The notes beneath the pieces were generated by a model. It saw nothing but the letters and a program-made list of their open reading frames with translations. It made no database searches and was not told the DNA's origin. This document shows, piece after piece, positions 1-6,045 of a DNA stretch of 6,045 nucleotides. Origin of the DNA: Balneolales bacterium. GTDB taxonomy: Bacteria > Bacteroidota > Rhodothermia > Balneolales > Natronogracilivirgulaceae. The translations under genes were made by a program, and so were the position numbers. Each line of letters opens with the position of its first letter. Position 1 is the first letter of the stretch. Location of the stretch: the NCBI GenBank assembly GCA_007135895.1, contig SLHZ01000004.1:1-6045 (forward strand), written 5' to 3'.

Positions 1-1770
1 AAAGAGGTGGAGTCGCTTATGGTGAGTTTTGGTCTGACAGGCACCGATATCGCCAGGGAGTACGAAAGGGAGGCCAGGTTTGCCGTTTTGGAGGAGTTGA
101 GGGGTACGCACCATGACCGGGAAAAACCGGATTATCAGCATTCCTGGCTTTTTATCGTGGATCAGGACTCCAGGGTGCTGTTGCACCCTCATCTGGAATA
201 CGGGGATGAAAGCATGCAGTGGCTTGCAATACCCGGTCATCTTGAGTCGAGACCCGGCGAACATTTGTCCTATCAGATGCAGGACAGGAACCACATCATG
301 TTTTTGAAAGAGTACGCTGACTGGAACTGGTTCCTGGGTTTTTCAGTACTGGAGGATCATCTCTTTGCCCCGGCTCATCGTGTGGAGCAATCCATTAACC
401 GGTTCAGCAACAGGATTCTGGTCCTTTCATTTTTTATTGTGACCTTTTTTGTGGTGCTGCTCCACTACGCGCTGCGTTTCTTTGTGTTGAGCCGGCTTAA
501 GGAGTTCACGGTTTTTGCCGAAAATGTGGAAGTTGTGGATTTGGAGAGCAAAGAGGCACTGGGCAAAGCGCTTGAGGAGGCCCCGGCATCATCCGATGAC
601 GAAATCGGTTTATTGTCCAGAGCATTCTCCGGCATGTTGAAACGACTGGCTGATTATGTACAGGAACGAGAAGAGCTTCTAAACGAACTTAGCAGCAAGA
701 ACAAGAAACTGGAGGAAGAGGTAAACGAGAGACTGATCGTAGAAGAGGCTCTCAAGGTCAGCGAAGAGCGGTTCCGGACGCTGGTGGAAAACGCGCATGA
801 TGGCATTTACATAATGAGGGGCGAAACCTATATCTATGTCAATGACATGTTTTGTGATATTACCGGCTATTCCAAACAGGAAATCCTGACAGATCGCTTT
901 AATTTCGGCTCCCTGCTGTCCGACGACTCCAGGGATATTATTCAGAGCCGCTACGAGAAGAGGCTGAAGGGGGAGGAGATACCGGGGATGTATGAAATCG
1001 AGATCATACGCAAGGATGGTGTTCCAAGACCTGTCGAGGTAAACACGGCACAGATCCATAATCCTGAGGCACTGACCATCATCGGGGTTATGAGGGATAT
1101 ATCGGAGCGCAAGCAAGCAGAGGAGCTTATACGCAACAGTCTCGAGGAAAAAAACGTACTGCTGTCCGAAATTCATCATCGTGTCAAAAACAACATGGCG
1201 GTGATATCCAGCCTGCTGGCATTGCAGTCGGAGTTTTCCGGTTATAAAAACGATGCTGAAGGGTTGCTCAGGGAGACCCAGGGGCGCATCAAATCCATGG
1301 CCCTGGTTCATGAACTGGTGTACGAGCAGAAAAACTTTGCTAAAATTGATGTCAGCAAGCTGCTGAAGAGACTGGTGGAGAATCTTCAGAAGAGCTACGA
1401 GAGAGATGATTGCCCCATTGCCCTGCACACGAATATTGAACCGCTGATGCTGAATATGGAGTTGACGATACCGTTAAGCCTTTTTGCCAACGAAGTGATT
1501 CTCAATGCCTACAAGCATGCTTTCAAAGGGCGCAAGGAAGGCCGTATTGATGTCGTCCTGAAAAAAGAGGCGAAGGGTTTCAGGTTCGTGGTGGCAGATA
1601 ATGGCGTGGGGGTGGATGATCTGGAGAAGCTGAATCAACCCGACACATTCGGCTATACCATCATTCATGGACTGGCCGGCCAGGTTCGCGGCAAACTCTC
1701 TTTTGCCTCCCCGGCGGGCAGGGAACACGGGGAAGGAGGTCTGCGCGTGGAAGCCTTCTTTTCGCCATGA
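1..1770 (+). CDS. Membrane sensor histidine kinase (Cache-HAMP-PAS-HisKA_2-HATPase), 5' end missing
   Basis: This is an inner-membrane sensor kinase that should autophosphorylate on histidine and pass the phosphate to a response regulator not seen here. Residues are counted from the GTG at position 7, but the frame is already open at base 1, so that GTG is probably internal and the true N-terminus lies outside. Residues about 1-130 look like the distal half of a periplasmic Cache-type sensor (HSWLFIVDQDSRVLLHPH). One TM helix follows (about 137-158), then a HAMP region ending in DEIGLLSRAF (198-207), a coiled coil (about 217-255) and a PAS domain (about 251-371, ending DISERKQAEE). The HisKA_2 signature EIHHRVKNN places the phospho-acceptor at His391, the histidine before Arg, with His390 as the alternative. 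The ATPase domain has an N box at 495-506 (NEVILNAYKHAF) and a G1 box DNGVGV at 531-536. HisKA_2 and HWE kinases are often soluble or PAS-linked; the full Cache-HAMP-PAS order makes this a transmembrane version. The ligand cannot be read from the sequence. Confidence 0.93.
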   Translation, partial: KEVESLMVSFGLTGTDIAREYEREARFAVLEELRGTHHDREKPDYQHSWLFIVDQDSRVLLHPHLEYGDESMQWLAIPGHLESRPGEHLSYQMQDRNHIMFLKEYADWNWFLGFSVLEDHLFAPAHRVEQSINRFSNRILVLSFFIVTFFVVLLHYALRFFVLSRLKEFTVFAENVEVVDLESKEALGKALEEAPASSDDEIGLLSRAFSGMLKRLADYVQEREELLNELSSKNKKLEEEVNERLIVEEALKVSEERFRTLVENAHDGIYIMRGETYIYVNDMFCDITGYSKQEILTDRFNFGSLLSDDSRDIIQSRYEKRLKGEEIPGMYEIEIIRKDGVPRPVEVNTAQIHNPEALTIIGVMRDISERKQAEELIRNSLEEKNVLLSEIHHRVKNNMAVISSLLALQSEFSGYKNDAEGLLRETQGRIKSMALVHELVYEQKNFAKIDVSKLLKRLVENLQKSYERDDCPIALHTNIEPLMLNMELTIPLSLFANEVILNAYKHAFKGRKEGRIDVVLKKEAKGFRFVVADNGVGVDDLEKLNQPDTFGYTIIHGLAGQVRGKLSFASPAGREHGEGGLRVEAFFSP

Positions 1771-1791
1771 GTTGATCGTGGTTTGAATTGT

Positions 1792-2952
1792 TTACCTGTT
1801 CCAGGAGTCAATGAGAAGGGCGACAGCCCCGTCACCGGTCACGTTGCAGGCCGTGCCAAAGCCATCCTGTGCCATATAGAGTGCGAGCATGAGTCCCAGC
1901 TGTGCATCGGTGAATCCGAGTATGGATGACATCAGGCCGAGAGCCGCCATAACGGCGCCACCGGGAACGCCCGGTGCAGCGATCATGGTCACACCCAGCA
2001 GGACAATATAGGGGAAAAAGGTAGCAAACTCGGGTTGTCCGGCGTTCAGGACCATTACGGCGACGGAACACGATACCAGGGTGATAGTACTGCCGGCCAG
2101 ATGAATGGTGGCCGACAAGGGTATGACAAACTCGGCAATCCGCTCGGAGACACCGTTTGATTTGGCACTTTGAAGAGTAACCGGGATAGTTGCCGCGCTG
2201 GACATGGTCCCAAGGGCGGTAGTGTAAGCCGGTATCATGTTCAACAGGGCCCGGAATGGATTTTTGCCTGTTCGGAGTCCCGCAAGAGTGTAGAGGGTGA
2301 CCAGGTATCCGAGATGAAGCAGGAGCACAAGCAGGAAAACGCGGCCAAAGACGCTCAGGGTTTGAAATACTTCGCCGGTGGCCGCAAGGTTGGCGAATAT
2401 GCCGGCGATGTGAAAAGGCAGAAAGGGAATGATGACTTTGACAATAACCAGGACGATGATCGCCCGGAATTCCTCGGCGATCCGGTGCAGGCCGGTTTGC
2501 GCTTTTTCATGTCGCAGGAAATTGATGCCCAACCCGAAAATAAAAGCCGTGACCAGTGCGGTCATCACACCCATGATCGGGGGTGTGCTGATACGGAGAA
2601 AAGGTTCCAGTCCGCCCACAGCTGTCTCACCGGCCTCACCGCCGCTGATGAACAGGGGAATGAGTGTTGCAGCGATGAAGAACGCTGCGGTACCGGCTAT
2701 TAGTGTTGAGCCGTAGGCAAGGCCGGCCGTTCCGGCCAGCAGGCGTCCCGCTTTTGAACCGAGCTCGGCAATACCGGCCACGATGAAACCGATGATGATA
2801 AGCGGTACAATATACCCCAGGAACTCACCGAAAAGGTGGCTGAATGTAAAAAGAACTCTTCCCGTCCAGACAGGCAGGAAGAGTCCGGTCAGAATTCCGG
2901 CCGTGATGCCGAGGAGAAGTCTCGGCACCAGGCCCGGTTTTTTTAATGACAT
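1792..2952 (-). CDS. Dicarboxylate/amino acid:cation symporter (SLC1/DAACS family), variant binding site
   Basis: This is a secondary transporter of the glutamate-transporter fold, expected to couple uptake of a small organic substrate to cation entry across the inner membrane. I prefer the ATG at 2952 (386 aa; MSLKKPGLVPRLLLG), because families of this type begin just before TM1. A GTG at 2982 directly follows a stop codon and would add ten polar residues; neither start has a Shine-Dalgarno sequence. In 396-residue numbering from the GTG, HP1 is SSAAT (261-265), TM7 has HLAGS (294-298), HP2 is AAPGVPGG (335-342) and TM8 is DGFGTACNVTGD (373-384). Compared with archaeal GltPh, Asp394, Thr398, Asn401 and Asp405 are kept as D373, T377, N380 and D384. 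Arg397, which holds the acidic side chain, is Gly376; Asn310 and Asp312 of the sodium sites are His294 and Ala296. I therefore infer a neutral or non-dicarboxylate substrate and changed ion coupling. Similar signatures occur, from memory, in Bacteroides paralogues, so this looks like a subfamily rather than a decayed gene. Confidence 0.92.
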   Translation of the reverse strand: MSLKKPGLVPRLLLGITAGILTGLFLPVWTGRVLFTFSHLFGEFLGYIVPLIIIGFIVAGIAELGSKAGRLLAGTAGLAYGSTLIAGTAAFFIAATLIPLFISGGEAGETAVGGLEPFLRISTPPIMGVMTALVTAFIFGLGINFLRHEKAQTGLHRIAEEFRAIIVLVIVKVIIPFLPFHIAGIFANLAATGEVFQTLSVFGRVFLLVLLLHLGYLVTLYTLAGLRTGKNPFRALLNMIPAYTTALGTMSSAATIPVTLQSAKSNGVSERIAEFVIPLSATIHLAGSTITLVSCSVAVMVLNAGQPEFATFFPYIVLLGVTMIAAPGVPGGAVMAALGLMSSILGFTDAQLGLMLALYMAQDGFGTACNVTGDGAVALLIDSWNR

Positions 2953-2971
2953 AACATCGTGTTGGTCAATG

Positions 2972-2999
2972 CTGTGTTGCACTTATTACTTGAACACAG
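2972..2999. repeat. Interrupted inverted repeat in the symporter leader
   Basis: CTGTGTT (2972-2978) and AACACAG (2993-2999) are perfect complements with a 14-nt spacer. The site sits 19 nt upstream of the preferred ATG of the symporter (2952) and the alternative GTG (2982) falls in its loop. It could be a repressor-type operator or a leader mRNA hairpin that affects translation. A 7-bp dyad may also arise by chance. Confidence 0.4.
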
Positions 3000-3004
3000 G
3001 ATTC

Positions 3005-3031
3005 AAAATAATTCACAAAAATAATTCACAA
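3005..3031. repeat. Two tandem 13-bp AT-rich repeats upstream of the symporter
   Basis: The unit AAAATAATTCACA occurs at 3005-3017 and again, without gap, at 3018-3030, followed by one more A. Both copies are identical. They lie 53-79 nt upstream of the symporter ATG and overlap the promoter-like element there, so they may be paired binding sites or a simple duplication. Confidence 0.75.
3016..3023 (-). promoter_or_regulatory. Possible -7 promoter element for the symporter
   Basis: On the minus strand this reads TATTTTTG, matching the Bacteroidota -7 consensus TAnnTTTG exactly. It lies about 65 nt upstream of the symporter ATG. I found no clear TTTG -33 box at the expected spacing, and the element lies in AT-rich repeats where such a match is easy, so this is tentative. 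Confidence 0.3.
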
Positions 3032-3048
3032 GACCGAATGATCGGGTC
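3032..3048 (-). terminator. Weak hairpin after the peptidase gene, possible terminator
   Basis: GACCGA (3032-3037) pairs with TCGGGTC (3042-3048), with one bulged G and a 4-nt loop. In the minus-strand transcript it lies 46 nt past the peptidase stop and is followed by a broken T-rich stretch (TTGTGAATTATTTTT). A second longer-range pairing, GACAGC (3051-3056) with GCTGTC (3076-3081), lies just before it. The stem is short and the T tract interrupted, so termination is uncertain. Confidence 0.25.
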
Positions 3049-3093
3049 GGGACAGCCATCTGCGTTATTTTTACAGCTGTCGATGCGATTCGA

Positions 3094-5859
3094 TCAATCC
3101 GGTGTGACGACCAGGGTGGCGCCACCCATTTCGGGAGCCACCTGTTCGTATCGGATGAGGGAGTAATCCTCACTGCTGACCCAGATGGTCATGCTTCCGG
3201 GGGATCCGTCGGCCGGAGTGACCTTCACACGAAATGTCTGTTGACCGTCTTCGAGTGTTTCGGCAGTGGTTTCGAGCCGGAAGATTTTTTCGGACATGGT
3301 ATTCATGTCGGCATTGCGGAAGACGGCGCTGTAGCCGTCATACAGAGGCAGGGTAGTAAGCATCAGTGCCCGTACCGGTCCTTCGGCGAAAAGGGGACCT
3401 CCAAGCTTGATATCTACCGGGGTGATCTGTCCGCCCATGTTGATCTGGCCCGTGACACTGTTTTCCGAGTAGTCAAGATTGATTTCAATGGGACCTTGCG
3501 TGATCTGGCGCGACCGGGGTGCGAGTGTGGCCGCCAGAAGGACGATCTCGTCCACTGCTTCTCCCATGGGGGTCTGGGTGACCTCCCGGATGGTCACAAG
3601 CTCATCTTCGCGGGTGATTTCCGCTGTGGCTTTCAGTTCCATGCCCATCTCCGGAATAGTCATCGTGAAAGCGTGTGTTCCGGATTCAAGCTCCCGTGCC
3701 GGGACAAGGGTTTGTCCCAGTTCATCATCACTGAGGGCTTCGGGAAGGGTGACGGTAGTGATATCAACGGTTATTTCCTCAAGGCGCTGCGCCACATCAT
3801 CGGGCATGTCGGGTTGATAGCGGCCGCCGATATGCTGTGCCAGGAATTTTTCCATGGCGGCTATGAAAGCCATATTGTTGACGGGCCGGGCGAATCCGTG
3901 GCCTTCATCGGGCGCGTTGATGTACTCCACCGGAAAGCCGCGTTCCCGCAGGGCCACGACAATCTGGTCACTTTCGGCTTTTACGACGCGGGGGTCATTC
4001 TGACCCTGGACCACCAGCAGCGGTGCGGTGATGCGGTCGGCGGAAAAGAGCGGAGACTGGCGGATCAGCTGGGCTTCGCCTTCCGGAGTGTTGGGATCGC
4101 CCATCCGCTCGAGGAACATCTTGCGGGCTGCTTCCCAATAGGGGGGGATGGAGTTGAGCAGGGTGATGAGATTCGAAGGTCCTACAAAGGAGACTCCGGC
4201 GGCATAGAGATCGGGAGTGAAAGCGAGTCCGGCCAGGGTGGCGTACCCGCCATAGGATCCACCGAAGATGGCCACGCGATCAGGATCGGCAATACCTTTT
4301 TCGATCAGATATTTCACGCCCCAGGTGATATCGTCCTGCATGAGGTCTCCCCATTCGAGGTTACCGGCGTTCAGGAACTCTTTGCCGAAGCCGGTACTCC
4401 CCCGGAAGTTGGGTTGCAAAACGGCATAGCCGCGATTGGCCAGGAACTGGGCATAGGTGCTGAATCCCCAGTAGTCCCGCGCCCAGGGTCCGCCATGCGG
4501 TACGACGACCACCGGCAGGTTTTCTTCACCGAATCCGTTAGGCAGGGTGAGATAGGCCGGTATTTCGAGTCCGTCTGAAGAGGGGTACCGGATGCTTACC
4601 ATGGGGGACATGTACTGGGATGGCAGGTCACCCCGCGGGGTGTACTGGTAGGTGAGTTCCCGGGTATTCATGTCGTAGAGATAGACCGAAGAGGGGGTCA
4701 CGTCGGAGTAGGCGACAACCATATAGCGGGTTTCGTCGGTTGTGCCACCGGAGAAGGAGATCACGGCATCGCCCAGCTGGCTTTGCAGGTGCTGGTAGTG
4801 TTCCTCATATTCGGGATTTTTAAAATAGCGGCGGGTTCGGTCATCGGTATAGGAGGTGGCGATGATTTCACGTGTTTTGGACGACTGCCAGAGACCGCCG
4901 AAGTTGACCCGGTCTTCCGGGTCTTTCTCCAGGAAGGTTTTATCGAGGGTAGCCAGGTTCATCAGGTAGAGTTTTGTCTTGTCCCGGTCCGGCCCCTTGT
5001 CGGTAACCAGGTAGATCTGGTTGTTGTCTTTGTGGAAGCCGGCGGGATAGGCCGATTCCATGAGACCCCATTCGTAGATCAGGGTCTCGGTCCCGTCCTC
5101 ATTGAGTCTCCACAGCTCATTATCGCCATTCTCCCTGGATCGGGATGCGAGTCGGAGCTGGTCTTCCCAGTCGAAGATCCAGGAAGTATAGCGGTTGGTG
5201 TTTTCGCGCAGGAGAGTCAGTTCACCGGTCGAGATGCGGAGTTCGTAAAGATCATGCCAGGCGGCGTCTCGTTCATTGAGTCCGACATACATCAGGTCGT
5301 GATCTTCCCGTGCCACATGGAAGATGATGGCACGTACTCCTTCCAGATCGGTAATATTTCGTGCTGCCGGGATGGTGCCGGGTGCGGCTTCCGAGGGATC
5401 CAGGGCATAGATATTGAAGTTTTCATCGCCACCCTGATCCATTACAAAAAGCAGGTACTTTCCGTCGCGGGACCAGAAGTAGCCGGGAATAGGCCGGTCC
5501 GTCCGGTCGGTGACCGGAAGGGCATCGTCAAAAGCGGCCTCGACGGGCTTGACCCAGAGATTTCGGGTGCCCTGATAGGGCCTCATGAACGAGAGGTGTG
5601 TACCGTCGGGGGAGAGTTGGCCGCCACTGATTTCGGGATCTCCGAAGAAGAGTTGGCGGTCGAGCAGGGGTGGCGCGTCATCGGGAATGACGGCGGCGCT
5701 CATTGCAGCCCCGGTTGCGGTCACACCGGCAGTCGCTGCTGTTCCGGTTGCAGCCATATCATCGGCATCAAAGTCATCGGTTACTGTTTTATCCTGCACA
5801 GTGGCACAGGCTAAAAGCAAAAGACCGGTCATTAGGGTCAGGAATAGGGGTTTCATCAT
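3094..5859 (-). CDS. S9 family (prolyl oligopeptidase/DPP-like) lipoprotein peptidase with C-terminal extra domain
   Basis: This is a serine peptidase that should cleave peptides or proteins outside the cytoplasm. The chosen start (ATG ATG at 5859/5856) gives 921 aa and a classic lipoprotein signal, MMKPLFLTLMTGLLLLAC, with the lipidated cysteine at residue 18. An in-frame ATG at 5925 would put 22 residues before the signal. No Shine-Dalgarno sequence is visible at either. After the cysteine come an acidic patch (TDDFDADD, 27-34) and an Ala/Thr/Gly-rich linker (about 35-57). A beta-propeller follows (about 65-410), with repeats such as SPDGTHLSF and WSRDGKYLLF. The alpha/beta-hydrolase domain (about 430-678) has HGGPW (455-459), the nucleophile Ser535 in GGSYGG, Asp622 in GQNDPRV and His654 in DEGHGF, so the triad is intact. 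Family members usually end near here. This one continues for about 240 residues (680-921) in a beta-rich, acidic region resembling DUF3108-type domains. The symporter gene lies downstream on the same strand, but a gap of about 140 bp with its own signals argues against a tight operon. Confidence 0.95.
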   Translation of the reverse strand: MMKPLFLTLMTGLLLLACATVQDKTVTDDFDADDMAATGTAATAGVTATGAAMSAAVIPDDAPPLLDRQLFFGDPEISGGQLSPDGTHLSFMRPYQGTRNLWVKPVEAAFDDALPVTDRTDRPIPGYFWSRDGKYLLFVMDQGGDENFNIYALDPSEAAPGTIPAARNITDLEGVRAIIFHVAREDHDLMYVGLNERDAAWHDLYELRISTGELTLLRENTNRYTSWIFDWEDQLRLASRSRENGDNELWRLNEDGTETLIYEWGLMESAYPAGFHKDNNQIYLVTDKGPDRDKTKLYLMNLATLDKTFLEKDPEDRVNFGGLWQSSKTREIIATSYTDDRTRRYFKNPEYEEHYQHLQSQLGDAVISFSGGTTDETRYMVVAYSDVTPSSVYLYDMNTRELTYQYTPRGDLPSQYMSPMVSIRYPSSDGLEIPAYLTLPNGFGEENLPVVVVPHGGPWARDYWGFSTYAQFLANRGYAVLQPNFRGSTGFGKEFLNAGNLEWGDLMQDDITWGVKYLIEKGIADPDRVAIFGGSYGGYATLAGLAFTPDLYAAGVSFVGPSNLITLLNSIPPYWEAARKMFLERMGDPNTPEGEAQLIRQSPLFSADRITAPLLVVQGQNDPRVVKAESDQIVVALRERGFPVEYINAPDEGHGFARPVNNMAFIAAMEKFLAQHIGGRYQPDMPDDVAQRLEEITVDITTVTLPEALSDDELGQTLVPARELESGTHAFTMTIPEMGMELKATAEITREDELVTIREVTQTPMGEAVDEIVLLAATLAPRSRQITQGPIEINLDYSENSVTGQINMGGQITPVDIKLGGPLFAEGPVRALMLTTLPLYDGYSAVFRNADMNTMSEKIFRLETTAETLEDGQQTFRVKVTPADGSPGSMTIWVSSEDYSLIRYEQVAPEMGGATLVVTPD

Positions 5860-5963
5860 GAGGAAGCAGGTATGGAGTTTTGGGTAGAGGCGTTTTTGAA
5901 AAATAAGTCTGGAAGCAATGGTCATCGGACACTTTTATCCAGGCGGAATAGCCGGTATTAAAC

Positions 5964-6010
5964 TGTTTCATCTGTTTATATTTTTGGGATTCAAGTGGAC
6001 AGATGGAACA
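5964..6010. repeat. 12-bp interrupted dyad in the region upstream of the peptidase
   Basis: TGTTTCATCTGT (5964-5975) and ACAGATGGAACA (5999-6010) are inverted copies matching at 11 of 12 positions, separated by 23 bp. The AT-rich spacer holds a promoter-like element. The position, 105 to 151 bp upstream of the peptidase start and near the window edge, fits an operator for a dimeric regulator between divergent genes, but a hairpin or other role is possible. Confidence 0.6.
5979..5986 (+). promoter_or_regulatory. Possible rightward -7 promoter element inside the dyad spacer
   Basis: The plus strand reads TATTTTTG, an exact match to TAnnTTTG. It points out of the window to the right, where frames from ATG at 6003 (MEHSWNNH) or ATG at 6025 (MRLCVRS) stay open to the last base. 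No clear -33 TTTG is seen. On the minus strand the same AT-rich patch could serve the peptidase gene (TATAAA at 5975-5980), for which I see no better promoter. Confidence 0.25.
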
Positions 6011-6045
6011 TTCATGGAATAATCATGCGCCTGTGTGTCCGAAGT

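Noticed and set aside
679..1428. Minus-strand 249-aa open frame opposite the kinase
   Set aside because: It covers the coiled coil, PAS and HisKA_2 coding sequence in antisense and resembles no family; a shadow.
2170..2716. Plus-strand frames opposite the symporter
   Set aside because: Polar, low-plausibility translations antisense to clear membrane helices; shadows.
2938..2944. A7 run on the coding strand at codons 3-5 of the symporter (possible slippage or phase variation)
   Set aside because: Seven bases encoding Lys-Lys is common, the frame is intact, and nothing else points to phase variation.
3241..5814. Long plus-strand open frames (445 aa at 3241-4578 and 343 aa at 4783-5814) antisense to the peptidase
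   Set aside because: They lie wholly opposite a gene with an intact triad and lipobox. Their translations show no recognisable domain or signal and have the Gly/Val/Phe/Ile mix typical of an antisense shadow of biased codons.
5789..5971. Minus-strand 60-aa frame overlapping the peptidase start
   Set aside because: It overlaps the signal-peptide coding region in another frame, has no ribosome site and no recognisable feature.
5925..6042. 8-bp inverted repeat TCGGACAC (5925-5932) and GTGTCCGA (6035-6042)
   Set aside because: Perfect but about 100 bp apart; a match of this size is expected by chance about once in four such regions, so I would not call it a site.
6003..6045. Start of a rightward gene at the window edge (ATG at 6003 or 6025)
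   Set aside because: Only 7 to 14 codons are visible with no ribosome site, too little to call a gene; kept only as context for the dyad.

Overview
The window holds three protein-coding genes and two short intergenic control regions. It contains no RNA genes, mobile elements or CRISPR arrays that I can support. The organism looks like a member of the Bacteroidota or a related group such as Balneolota, at moderate to low confidence. The reasons are the subtype of the symporter (its TM7 and TM8 signatures resemble those I recall from Bacteroides-type paralogues), the lack of Shine-Dalgarno sequences before the genes, two TAnnTTTG-type promoter-like elements, and an acid-rich lipoprotein with a secreted S9 peptidase. 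The peptidase is rich in Asp and Glu, which would suit a salt-tolerant organism but does not prove it.

Layout: positions 1-1770 (+) carry the 3' part of a membrane sensor histidine kinase (Cache-like sensor, one TM helix, HAMP, coiled coil, PAS, HisKA_2, HATPase); its 5' end lies outside the window. It converges, 21 bp apart, with a dicarboxylate/amino-acid:cation symporter (SLC1/DAACS family) at 1792-2952 (-). A dense control region of about 140 bp (2953-3093) holds an inverted repeat, a 13-bp tandem repeat, a promoter-like element and weak hairpins. Upstream of it, 3094-5859 (-) encodes a large lipoprotein of the S9 (prolyl oligopeptidase/DPP) family with an extra C-terminal domain of about 240 residues. 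The right edge (5860-6045) looks like a divergent promoter region with a strong interrupted dyad; any gene to its right is cut off.

Together, the peptidase (releasing peptides or amino acids outside the cytoplasm) and the symporter (uptake of small substrates) suggest a protein-utilising lifestyle, but the two appear to be separately controlled and the link is inference. The kinase is convergent and its partner regulator is not visible. The least ordinary things here are the peptidase's C-terminal fusion, the altered substrate and sodium sites of the symporter, and the dyad upstream of the peptidase. I found no convincing new defence, mobile or RNA system.
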